64,000 nucleotides of DNA from an uncultured Bacteroidales bacterium (GTDB lineage: Bacteria > Bacteroidota > Bacteroidia > Bacteroidales > WCHB1-69). The notes under the pieces are model-generated. The model saw only the letters and a list, made by a program, of their open reading frames with translations, had not been told where the DNA came from and ran no database searches. The stretch's first letter is position 1, and each line of letters starts with the position of its first letter. The DNA lies in contig CAMVOL010000010.1 of NCBI GenBank assembly GCA_947169105.1, positions 1 through 64,000 of the forward strand, read 5' to 3'. Shown here one piece after another: positions 55,861 to 64,000 of this stretch. A program made the position numbers and the translations under genes.

Positions 55861-56625
55861 ATGAAGATTAAAAATATCCTGATTTCCCAGAATCCGCCTG
55901 CCGATTTCGACAAGTCGCCCTACGCTGAATTGAAAAGAAAGTACAGTATCAATATCGACTTTTACAAATTCTTCCGGGTGGAGGCGCTTACATCCCGCGA
56001 GTTCCGTGAGGAGAAAATCAACATTCTCGACCACACGGCAGTCGTCTTCTCCAGCAAAAATACCGTTGATTACTTTTTCAGCCTTCTGAAAGACCTCCGC
56101 GTGGAGCTTCCGGAAGACACCAAGTATATCTGCACTACCGACGCCACGGCGTTCTACCTCCAGAACTACATCCAGTTCCGTAAGCGCAAGGTGTTCTTCA
56201 ACAAGAACAACGATCCGAAAGGTCTTTATGACCTCATCCTGAAAAATCAGGACTGCAAGTTCCTGATCCCCTGCGGCAGCGACATGCCCGCCACGGGTCT
56301 CGCCACCTTCTGCGACGAACACAACATCGCCTATACGCAGGCCGTGATCTTCAAAAACGTGCCCGCCAACCTCAAGGACGAGGTCGATATCTCAAAGTAT
56401 GACATGATCATCTTCTTCAGCCCGTCGGGAATCCAGTCGCTGAAACAGAACTTCCCCGATTTCGAGCAGGGCGAGGTGGCCTTCGGCGTCCTCGGCGATG
56501 CCGCGGCCAAGGCCGTCACCGACGCCGGTTTCACATTGCACGTGAAGGCCCCGACCAAAGAAGCCCCCTCCATCACCGCGGCAATGGATGTTTTCTTGAA
56601 GGAATATGCAACCAGAAGACGCTAA
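55861..56625 (+). CDS. hemD: Uroporphyrinogen-III synthase
   Basis: KIKNILISQNPPADFDKSPYAEL..HTAVVFSSKNTVDYFFSLL..IIFFSPSGIQSLKQNFPDF. Confidence 0.9.
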   Translation: MKIKNILISQNPPADFDKSPYAELKRKYSINIDFYKFFRVEALTSREFREEKINILDHTAVVFSSKNTVDYFFSLLKDLRVELPEDTKYICTTDATAFYLQNYIQFRKRKVFFNKNNDPKGLYDLILKNQDCKFLIPCGSDMPATGLATFCDEHNIAYTQAVIFKNVPANLKDEVDISKYDMIIFFSPSGIQSLKQNFPDFEQGEVAFGVLGDAAAKAVTDAGFTLHVKAPTKEAPSITAAMDVFLKEYATRRR

Positions 56626-57019
56626 CAAACAGCATCTTACTTTCCTAAAAGAGGAACGCATCTGCTCCAAGCGGACCATTGAGCGGCTGCTTGACAAACA
56701 ACAGAAGGTTTTTGTCTATCCTTACAAGTGCTTTTACGACTTCACCCCCGTTTCCGACGAAGCGAGGGTGAACCGCATTTTGGTGAGCGTGCCAAAACGG
56801 TCGTTCAAGCACGCCGTGGACCGCAACCGTCTCAAACGTCTCACCCGTGAGGCATGGCGGCTTCACCACCGGCAAGAGTTCGACCCACACCTCCCCGACG
56901 GCATCCGCGCCGACTTGATGTTCTACTTTGTCGGGCGCGACCTTTTGCCTTATAATTCGATTGAAAGCAAAATAATTGAGATTCTTCATCGTTTAACAAA
57001 GGTTGCAGAATCACGATGA
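56606..57019 (+). CDS. rnpA: Ribonuclease P protein component
   Basis: [29 protein letters not shown]. Confidence 0.95.
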   Translation: MQPEDANKQHLTFLKEERICSKRTIERLLDKQQKVFVYPYKCFYDFTPVSDEARVNRILVSVPKRSFKHAVDRNRLKRLTREAWRLHHRQEFDPHLPDGIRADLMFYFVGRDLLPYNSIESKIIEILHRLTKVAESR

Positions 57020-57270
57020 AGCATTTTCTGAAAACCATCTGGAACTATTTGAAAAAAGGCCTTGCCGCCATCCTGATTGCCCTCATCAAGGTCTATCAGT
57101 GGACGTTGTCGCCCCTCATCGGACGCAGCTGCCGCTATACGCCCACCTGCTCCAATTATGGTCTGGAAGCGATACAGAAACACGGTCCCTTCAAAGGCTC
57201 GTGGCTCACCTTCAAGCGCGTCCTCTCCTGCAACCCATGGGGCGGCAGCGGCTACGACCCCGTTCCTTAA
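57016..57270 (+). CDS. yidD: Membrane protein insertion efficiency factor YidD
   Basis: [62 protein letters not shown]. Confidence 0.98.
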   Translation: MKHFLKTIWNYLKKGLAAILIALIKVYQWTLSPLIGRSCRYTPTCSNYGLEAIQKHGPFKGSWLTFKRVLSCNPWGGSGYDPVP

Positions 57271-57303
57271 CTGAAAATTGAAAACTGAAAATTGAAAATT
57301 ATA
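57271..57303. repeat. AAAACTGAAAATTG simple repeat (also at about 3064-3105 in reverse orientation)
   Basis: ctgaaaattgaaaactgaaaattgaaaatt versus tttttcaattttccgttttcagttttcaattttccgtt. Confidence 0.75.
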
Positions 57304-57306
57304 TAA

Positions 57307-58950
57307 ATGAAACACATCAAACATATATTTGCCATCGTTGTTTTGTGCGGCGCGATGTTGGTGCCGGCCAAGGCCCAGAATGATTTTGAAATCGCCAAAA
57401 ATGTTGATATTTTCATCACGGTGCTGCGTGAGCTGAACGCCAAGTACGCCGACGAAATCACGCCGGGTGACCTCACCGAAACCGCCATCAACGCGATGTT
57501 GGAAAGCCTCGACCCCTACACCGTCTATTATCCCGAAAACAAGATTGAGGATGTGAAGATGATGACGGCGGGCCAGTACGGCGGAATAGGTGCCCTTATC
57601 CACCAACGTGACAAACAGGTGATTATATCCGAACTTTACGAAGGTTGGCCTGCACAGAAGTCGGGACTGCTGGCCGGCGACGTCATCCTGAAGATTGACG
57701 GGAAGACGACCGAAGGGAAAACATCCTCCGATGTCAGCGCCATCCTGAAGGGGCAGCCGGGCAGCACCCTCGCCATCGAGGTGTTCCGTCCCACCAAGAA
57801 CAAGAAGCTGTCGTTCAACATCAAACGTGAGGAGGTGAAACTTCCGAACCTCCCGTATTACGGGATGTTGGACAGCGAAATCGGCTACATCAAGCTCGAT
57901 CAGTTCACCGAAAATGCCGGCAAAGAGGTGAAGGATGCCTTCCTCGACCTCAAGAAGCAGGGAATGACCAAGCTGGTGTTCGACCTCCGCAACAACGGCG
58001 GCGGTCTGCTGCAGGAGGCCGTCAAGATCATGAACATCTTTGTGGATCAAGGGACTACGATTGTGACGACCAAGGGCAAGATTAAGGAGCAGAACAACAC
58101 GTTCCGCACGCCCGTCGCCGTCACCGACAAGGAGATACCGGTGGTGGTATTGGTGAACGAGATGAGTGCCTCTGCCTCCGAAATCGTGTCAGGTTCCTTC
58201 CAGGACCTCGACCGCGGCGTGATTGTCGGCAAGAAGACGTTTGGCAAGGGACTGGTACAGAACGTGGTGCCGCTCAGCTACAACTCCACGATGAAGATTA
58301 CGGTGTCAAAGTACTACATCCCCAGCGGCCGCTGCGTGCAGAACATCGACTATTTCGGCAAGGACTCCACCCAGAAGCCTGTCCACATCCCGGATTCGCT
58401 GGCGGTGGCATTCAAGACCAAGAACGGGCGTACGGTCTATGACAAGGGTGGTGTGGAACCCGACGTGACGACTCCCGACGTGGAGGCCAGCAACGTGCTG
58501 GTGTCGCTCGTGCTCAACAACCTCATCTTCGACTTCGCCAACCAGTACCACGCCGACCATGCGGAAATTCCGCCTGCGGCCGAATTCAAGGTGAACGACA
58601 ACCTCTACAACGAGTTCGTCAACTTCCTCAAGAACAAGGACTACCAGTACAAGACGGAAACCGAATACGTGCTGGAAGACATGAAGGAAGCGGCTGAAGC
58701 CGACCACTACTGGGAGAAAATCGAATCGCTTTGCAACGCCATCTCCGAGAAAATCAAGCAGGAAAAATCCGCTGACTTGCAAACCTATAAGAAGGAGATT
58801 GCCGAATACTTGGCTTCCGAGATTGCGGTTCGCTACTACTACCAGAAAGGCCGCATCTGCAGCCAGCTCTCCATCGACCCCGACATCGCCACGGCAAAGG
58901 AAATTCTGAACGACAACGCTCGCTACCGCTCGATTCTGAAGCTGAAGTAA
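57307..58950 (+). CDS. S41 family carboxyl-terminal processing peptidase
   Basis: PDZ GWPAQKSGLLAGDVILKIDGK; LVFDLRNNGGGLLQEAVKI; VVLVNEMSASASEIVSGSFQD; GKKTFGKGLVQ. Confidence 0.96.
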   Translation: MKHIKHIFAIVVLCGAMLVPAKAQNDFEIAKNVDIFITVLRELNAKYADEITPGDLTETAINAMLESLDPYTVYYPENKIEDVKMMTAGQYGGIGALIHQRDKQVIISELYEGWPAQKSGLLAGDVILKIDGKTTEGKTSSDVSAILKGQPGSTLAIEVFRPTKNKKLSFNIKREEVKLPNLPYYGMLDSEIGYIKLDQFTENAGKEVKDAFLDLKKQGMTKLVFDLRNNGGGLLQEAVKIMNIFVDQGTTIVTTKGKIKEQNNTFRTPVAVTDKEIPVVVLVNEMSASASEIVSGSFQDLDRGVIVGKKTFGKGLVQNVVPLSYNSTMKITVSKYYIPSGRCVQNIDYFGKDSTQKPVHIPDSLAVAFKTKNGRTVYDKGGVEPDVTTPDVEASNVLVSLVLNNLIFDFANQYHADHAEIPPAAEFKVNDNLYNEFVNFLKNKDYQYKTETEYVLEDMKEAAEADHYWEKIESLCNAISEKIKQEKSADLQTYKKEIAEYLASEIAVRYYYQKGRICSQLSIDPDIATAKEILNDNARYRSILKLK

Positions 58951-59049
58951 GGGAATCGCGTCCTTGCAGTTATAATTGTAGGCCGCGAATTACGGTGATT
59001 TTGCAAAAACAGTTAGTGACAAAATTATTGGTTTTGTCAGCCCCTAAAT

Positions 59050-59470
59050 CGTGCATTTAACCTTCGGTTATGTTTGTCCATTTTCTTTGCTCGCGCCCAA
59101 AGAAAATAGACGAAAAGAAATGCGCTTTGCCGCTGCGCAAATTCCGGCTAAAATCGGAGTTCACTCACTAAACGGCGAAAACTTGCACCGCTCCACTCCG
59201 TTTCGCGCTGCTTCAAACAGTTCGCCGTTCTTCACGTTCGTTCGCACCGATTTCTTCACGCCTCCATTTGCAAGGCGGCGTGCGACTTCGGCACTGCACC
59301 ATATTTCAGAAAATGATGGTTTGCTTGCTTCACCTCGTAGAGGTGATATTTCAATAACCCCAGATAAGCGGAACGTACAGTGGAGCGCAATCTGGGGGCG
59401 AGGAGACCCCGTGTGGCAGCCCGCGGTACGGGCGGCAGATACGGAAGAACACTGCAGGTGATGCCGCGGA
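59050..59470. repeat. Non-coding element with several inverted repeats (possible degenerate mobile/repeat unit)
   Basis: TTTTCTTTG..CAAAGAAAA (59081-59106), TCACCTC-gta-GAGGTGA (59330-59346), CCCCAGAT..ATCTGGGG (59358-59397); ORFs across it look compositionally spurious. Confidence 0.4.
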
Positions 59471-59479
59471 AAAGAAAAT

Positions 59480-59513
59480 AAGAGGGCGGACAAAACCTGC
59501 TTGCCCGCCCTCT
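59480..59513 (-). terminator. Terminator hairpin
   Basis: AAGAGGGCGG..CCGCCCTCTT. Confidence 0.7.
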
Positions 59514-59537
59514 TCATAATTTGTTGTATTAAGTAAA

Positions 59538-59978
59538 TTATTTCCTTTCAAGTTCATAAGAAATTTTTGGTCGGGATGGGGAAAGATTCCCGGGGTAAAC
59601 ATCCGTGAAATAAAGCTCACCCGATACTGCCATTTCATTCTTATTGAATTCGTCTATGTCAAGATCTCCAGAAAGAGTATAGTGCCAATTTTCCCATTTC
59701 CACTCAACGTCAATTGTCAGTGTATTCTTTGTAATAGAGTATTCACCATACCATTCATATCCACCCATCATATTTAGTATGCATTTTCCATTTTCCTTAA
59801 AAGTCCATGATTCGCCTTTGTCATCTCCTCCATAATCATAGCCCTCGTCAATGTACTTGGCTTTTGTGATTTTCCATTTTCCGATAATTTGCTTTTCAGG
59901 TTTAGAGCAAGAAGAAAAAGCTACCATTGCTGCCAAAACGAGGCAAACAATTCCGATAAATTTGAAATTTTTGAACAT
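59538..59978 (-). CDS. Lipocalin-like small lipoprotein
   Basis: MFKNFKFIGIVCLVLAAMVAFSSCSKPEKQIIGKWKITKA..SWTFKENGKCIL. Confidence 0.7.
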   Translation of the reverse strand: MFKNFKFIGIVCLVLAAMVAFSSCSKPEKQIIGKWKITKAKYIDEGYDYGGDDKGESWTFKENGKCILNMMGGYEWYGEYSITKNTLTIDVEWKWENWHYTLSGDLDIDEFNKNEMAVSGELYFTDVYPGNLSPSRPKISYELERK

Positions 59979-60047
59979 ATTGTTTTGTGTTTCATTTCCT
60001 GCGGATTCCCTGCGCAAGGTAATACTTTGATTTTCAGAAAAACACAT

Positions 60048-60312
60048 AAAAAAGCGCGGGAATCAGAGTTTCATCGCTCATCCCGCTGCTTAGGCCTTCG
60101 CATGCCTATCTTCCGAGGATAAGCAATGCCGAAGCCCACGCTGTGTATCATTACAAGAAATACACAAACCAATGGACATTGAACATTGCCTTACCGTGCG
60201 GAAGATTAGAAGTTGCGAAGTTCAAGCAGCCGCAGATAAGACGTTGACTCAACGCCTTTTATATATGTCTATTGTCCGCCTTCTGCCTATTCAGACTTTG
60301 GTACGGATAATG
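60048..60312 (-). ncRNA. Candidate structured ncRNA (multi-hairpin, own promoter and terminator; class unassigned, 6S-like rod is one possibility)
   Basis: Reverse-strand -7 TACTTTTG at 60317-60324; hairpins TGTGTAT..ATACACA and GGCTTCG-GCAT..ATGC-GAAGGCC; terminator GCGGGA..TCCCGCGCTTTTTT at 60048-60087; no credible ORF. Confidence 0.4.
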
Positions 60313-60449
60313 GCAGCAAAAGTAGCGATTTTTTCTAAATGTTGAAGCAAAGATTAAAAAAATTGGAAATTACTGGAGATAGTTGGATTTGCGTGTATCT
60401 GTGAAATTCGCGGTTTTTATTAAATTGTTGGTATTTGTCGGAAAAGTTG

Positions 60450-60457
60450 TACTTTTG
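60450..60457 (+). promoter_or_regulatory. -7 element TACTTTTG upstream of MNT/HEPN pair
   Basis: aaaagttgtacttttgcgg. Confidence 0.65.
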
Positions 60458-60478
60458 CGGACTTGAAAAAGTTCGGTT

Positions 60479-60793
60479 ATGAAAAGTGTCCTTTCTGACA
60501 TTAAGCATCTTGCTTTATCCGTGGTTCCTACGGGCAGTTCGGCCTTGCTCTATGGGTCACGTGCACGAGGAACAGCCCATAGACATTCCGACTGGGATAT
60601 TTTGCTTATATTGAACAAAGATTCGCTTACTCAGGATGATTACGATACTGTAAGTTACCCTTTTGTATTGCTCGGTTGCGAATTGGGTGAAGAAATTAAT
60701 CCCATTCTATACACGAAAAAGGAGTGGCAAACCTATCAGGCAACCCCTTTCTATGAAAATGTCGAGCACGACGCTATCAATCTTTTGTCATGA
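60479..60793 (+). CDS. MNT-type nucleotidyltransferase domain protein (putative antitoxin)
   Basis: LLYGSRARGTAHRHSDWDILLIL. Confidence 0.9.
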   Translation: MKSVLSDIKHLALSVVPTGSSALLYGSRARGTAHRHSDWDILLILNKDSLTQDDYDTVSYPFVLLGCELGEEINPILYTKKEWQTYQATPFYENVEHDAINLLS

Positions 60794-61188
60794 AACAGGA
60801 AGAGAGACAATTACTGATCCGCCGGCAGGTTGAGAAAGCGCATCATTTTCTTCTTCAAGCAGATGAAATGATGACACTGGGACACACAGACTTGGCTGTC
60901 AATAGATTCTATTATGCTTGCTATCATATTGTGCAAGCCTTGTTTTTGCAAAAACAGATTTCCGTTCGCACTCATTCGGGGATTATTTCACAGTTTAGTC
61001 TGCACTTTGTAAAAACAGAGATCGTTTCTATGGAAGACGGCAGCTTGTTGGCACGTCTGTTCCAACTTAGGCAAAAAGCTGATTACAATTGTGCTTACGA
61101 TGTTTCTGATGAGGAAGCACGGAGTCTTGTTGAACCATCACATCATTTTGTAGAGAAGATTACAGAGGTTATCGGAATATCACTCTGA
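60790..61188 (+). CDS. HEPN domain protein (putative toxin partner)
   Basis: AVNRFYYACYHIVQALFLQK; LFQLRQKADYNC; 4-bp ATGA overlap with the MNT gene. Confidence 0.88.
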   Translation: MKQEERQLLIRRQVEKAHHFLLQADEMMTLGHTDLAVNRFYYACYHIVQALFLQKQISVRTHSGIISQFSLHFVKTEIVSMEDGSLLARLFQLRQKADYNCAYDVSDEEARSLVEPSHHFVEKITEVIGISL

Positions 61189-61221
61189 TTCTCTCATCTG
61201 CTGACAGTTTTAGCAGAAATA

Positions 61222-61234
61222 TGACATTTTGTCA
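61222..61234. promoter_or_regulatory. Inverted repeat TGACATTTTGTCA, candidate enhancer-binding protein site
   Basis: Perfect TGACA-ttt-TGTCA 12 nt upstream of a sigma-54 -24 element. Confidence 0.5.
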
Positions 61235-61245
61235 CCTCCAGCGGT

Positions 61246-61261
61246 TGGCACGATGTTTGCA
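61246..61261 (+). promoter_or_regulatory. Sigma-54 (RpoN) promoter TGGCACGATGTTTGCA for htpG
   Basis: Exact match to the TGGCAC-N5-TTGCA -24/-12 consensus. Confidence 0.75.
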
Positions 61262-61328
61262 TAAAACAGGCGCCAACCGCTTTTTGTTGGCATTTTCTTC
61301 TATTGTCAAAATCAAAAATTGAAATATC

Positions 61329-63209
61329 ATGCAAAAAGGACAGATTAACGTACAAACCGAGAACATCTTCCCGGTAATCAAAAAATTCCTCTATTCCGAA
61401 CACGACATCTTTATCAGAGAACTGATTTCCAACGCGGTGGACGCCACGCAGAAGCTGAAAACGCTGGTGCAGATCGGCAAGGCTGACTGCGAACTGGGCG
61501 ACCTGACCATCCACGTGAAGGTGGACAAGGATGCCAAAACCATCACCGTTTCCGACCGCGGCATCGGCATGACGGCGGACGAGGTGGATCGCTATATCAA
61601 CCAGATTGCCTTCTCCGGCGCAGAGGAGTTCTTGGAGAAGTTCAAGAGCGAAGGCGCCAACATCATCGGCCACTTCGGACTGGGCTTCTACTCCGCCTTT
61701 ATGGTGGCGGAAAGGGTCGATATCATCACCAAATCGTATCTTCCTGATACAAAGGCTGTGAAGTGGAGCTGCACCGGCTCGCCCGACTACGAGATGGAGG
61801 AGACGGAAAAGGCGGAACGCGGCACCGACATCGTGCTGCACATCGCCGAGGACTCGATGGAGTTCTGCGACGAGCCGCGCATCGTGTCCCTTCTCCGCAA
61901 GTATTGCCGCTTCCTGCCCGTGGAAATCCAGTGCGGCGAGGAGAGCAAATGGGAGAAGCCCGAAAAAGCAGCCGACAGCGATGAAGAACCCAAGGAGGTG
62001 GAGGTCAAGGTGCCGCGCATCATCAACAACACCAACCCGTTGTGGAAACAGAACCCCTCGGAAATCACACAGGAACAATATGTTGAATTCTACCGCGAAC
62101 TCTACCCGATGACCTTCGACGAGCCGCTGTTCCAAATCCACCTCAATGTGGACTACCCCTTCAACCTCACCGGCATCCTCTATTTCCCGAAGGTCCGCAA
62201 CCAGATGGAAATCCAGAAAAACAAGGTGCAGCTTTATTGCAACCAAGTGTTTATCACCGACCAGCTGGAGGGCGTCATCCCGGAATTCATGATGCTGCTC
62301 CACGGCGTCATCGACTCGCCCGACATCCCGCTGAACGTCTCCCGTTCGTACCTGCAGTCGGACGCGAACGTCAAGAAAATCTCTTCCCACATCACCAAGA
62401 AGGTGGCCGACAAACTGGAGGAGATGTTCAAGAACAACCGCGAGGACTTCGAGAAAAAGTGGGACGACATCAAGGTTTTCATCGAGTACGGCTGTGTGAC
62501 GGACGAGAAGTTCTTCGAGCGTGCCAAGAGTTTCATCCTTTTCAAAAATATTGAAGGAAAGTATTTTACAATGGATGAATACCGCACGCACATCGAAACG
62601 TTGCAGAAAGACAAGAACGACATCACCGTTTATCTGTACGCCCACGACACGGCGACACAGCATGTCTATATCCAGGCCGCCAAGGAACGCGGCTACGACA
62701 TCCTGCTGATGGACGGTTTCTTGGACACGCACTTCATCAACCTTTTGGAACAGAAGCTCGAAAAGAGCCGTTTCGCCCGCGTCGATGCCGACACCATCGA
62801 CCGTCTCATCGAGAAGGACGAGCCCGCTCCCGCCAAACTCTCCGATGAGGAGCAAAAGACCCTGAAGGACGTTTTCGAGAACATCGTGGACAAAGACAAG
62901 TTCATGGTGCAGATTGCCAACCTCAGCGAAACAGATCTTCCGATTATGATCACGCAGAACGAGTTCATGCGCCGGTTCCAAGATATGGAGAAGTTGTCTG
63001 GACAAAAGGGATTCTACGGCAACATGGAGCACTACAACCTCGTGGTGAACGGCAACCACCCGCTGGCCTCCCGGATTCTGGAGGAGACGGACGAAGCCAA
63101 GAAGACGAGCCTCACCCAACAGCTGGTGGACCTCGCCCTCCTGTCGCAGAACATCCTAAAAGGCGAGAAGTTGAGCGAGTTCATCAAGCGGAGCGTGGAG
63201 CTGCTGTAA
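61329..63209 (+). CDS. htpG: Molecular chaperone HtpG (Hsp90)
   Basis: FIRELISNAVDATQKLK; ITVSDRGIGMTADEVDRYINQIAFSGAEEFLEKF; IIGHFGLGFYSAFMVAERVDI. Confidence 0.99.
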   Translation: MQKGQINVQTENIFPVIKKFLYSEHDIFIRELISNAVDATQKLKTLVQIGKADCELGDLTIHVKVDKDAKTITVSDRGIGMTADEVDRYINQIAFSGAEEFLEKFKSEGANIIGHFGLGFYSAFMVAERVDIITKSYLPDTKAVKWSCTGSPDYEMEETEKAERGTDIVLHIAEDSMEFCDEPRIVSLLRKYCRFLPVEIQCGEESKWEKPEKAADSDEEPKEVEVKVPRIINNTNPLWKQNPSEITQEQYVEFYRELYPMTFDEPLFQIHLNVDYPFNLTGILYFPKVRNQMEIQKNKVQLYCNQVFITDQLEGVIPEFMMLLHGVIDSPDIPLNVSRSYLQSDANVKKISSHITKKVADKLEEMFKNNREDFEKKWDDIKVFIEYGCVTDEKFFERAKSFILFKNIEGKYFTMDEYRTHIETLQKDKNDITVYLYAHDTATQHVYIQAAKERGYDILLMDGFLDTHFINLLEQKLEKSRFARVDADTIDRLIEKDEPAPAKLSDEEQKTLKDVFENIVDKDKFMVQIANLSETDLPIMITQNEFMRRFQDMEKLSGQKGFYGNMEHYNLVVNGNHPLASRILEETDEAKKTSLTQQLVDLALLSQNILKGEKLSEFIKRSVELL

Positions 63210-63337
63210 TACATTGTTTTAGCCATATTTTCACCCATCACATAATAAAATTTACCTTTGCCCGTTTTTCTCAAATGAAATTCGGGCTTTTTACATATTG
63301 TAAATAAGAGGGTTAGATTATTCTGCAAGAATTGAGG

Positions 63338-64000
63338 ATGCTGAAAAAAATCATTTTCTCCACTATCCTGTTCTGGGCGGCAACTACGTCAGTCGCCCAA
63401 ACTGTTGTATTCAAGGGAATTATCACTGACCCCGCAAAACAGCCCGTCGATAATGTGGTGGTGGCCTCCACCCACGACGAAGACCTCACCACCATCTCCA
63501 CCGAGAAGGGGGAGTTCTCCATAAAAATTCCGGCAAACAAACGCATTGACTTTTTGTTCCGGCGCGTCTCCTACCGCGACACCATCATCGCCATCCGCAT
63601 TTCCAAAGGCAGCGACACCACCTTCCGCATCCAGATGACCCCGTCGGGACAGGTGCTGGAGGCCGTTTCCGTAACCGAGTCATACAATGACTCTTACACC
63701 CGCATCAATCCGCAACTTTCCTACAAGATGCCCTCCCCCACCGGCGGCGTGGAGGCCCTTATCAAGTCGATGCCAGGGACCTCATCCACCAACGAGTTGA
63801 GCAGTCAGTACAACGTGCGCGGCGGCAACTACGACGAAAACCTCATCTTTGTCAATGACATACAGATTTACCGTCCCTTCCTCGTGCGCAGCGCCCAACA
63901 GGAGGGGCTCAGCTTCGTCAACCTCGACCTCACCCGCAGCGTGAAGTTCTCGGCGGGCGGCTTCGAAGCCAAGTACGGCGACAAGATGTCGTCTGTGCTG
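63338..64000 (+). CDS. TonB-dependent receptor with carboxypeptidase-like regulatory N-domain, truncated by the window edge
   Basis: Open frame from ATG at 63338: MLKKIIFSTILFWAATTSVAQTVVFKGIITDPAKQPVDNVVV..PSPTGGVEALIKSMPGTSSTNELSSQYNVRGGNYDENLIFVNDIQIYRPFLV. Confidence 0.92.
   Translation, partial: MLKKIIFSTILFWAATTSVAQTVVFKGIITDPAKQPVDNVVVASTHDEDLTTISTEKGEFSIKIPANKRIDFLFRRVSYRDTIIAIRISKGSDTTFRIQMTPSGQVLEAVSVTESYNDSYTRINPQLSYKMPSPTGGVEALIKSMPGTSSTNELSSQYNVRGGNYDENLIFVNDIQIYRPFLVRSAQQEGLSFVNLDLTRSVKFSAGGFEAKYGDKMSSVL

Noticed and set aside
59051-59461. 136-aa plus-strand ORF in the spacer
   Set aside because: Crosses several inverted repeats and has an atypical composition; more likely a non-coding repeat element.
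61194-63119. 641-aa minus-strand ORF antisense to htpG
   Set aside because: Same mirror-ORF artefact; the plus strand encodes an unambiguous HtpG.
63253-63293. Possible terminator GCCCG..CGGGC-TTTTT after htpG
   Set aside because: Stem is only about 5 bp and overlaps a TACCTTTG -7 element likely serving the TonB receptor; too ambiguous to call.

Overview
The window is a chromosomal segment of a Bacteroidota (Bacteroidales-like) genome. Support comes from repeated TAnnTTTG -7 promoter elements, several proteins with T9SS C-terminal sorting domains, a CHU_C-type domain, a TonB-dependent receptor and DUF4271/DUF4837 genes. Most of it is ordinary housekeeping: ung, a nucleoside MFS transporter, rRNA modification enzymes, recO, prmA, ftcD, an acyl-CoA ligase, hutU, hemD-rnpA-yidD, an S41 protease and htpG. 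I saw no tRNA, rRNA or CRISPR array, and the only mobile-element-like gene is an Rpn/PD-(D/E)XK gene cut by the left edge. The best candidate for an undescribed system is at 39.7-44.3 kb. It has an atypical LytS-like kinase and a LytTR regulator, then an intergenic region with helically phased CAATGA repeats, a -7 promoter and a 32-aa ORF with a perfect Shine-Dalgarno that the supplied ORF track does not list, then a pseudokinase-Ppx/GppA fusion. Other notable items: an ECF sigma factor paired with a membrane protein ending in a T9SS type-B (CHU_C) domain; a C10 protease with a ~113-aa Y/D/S/T-rich insert beside its catalytic His; a candidate structured ncRNA (60.05-60.31 kb); a sigma-54 promoter inside an inverted repeat upstream of htpG; and dispersed intergenic repeat families. 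All assignments come from reading the sequence; no database searches were run. Hand-counted motif coordinates may be off by about 1 nt.
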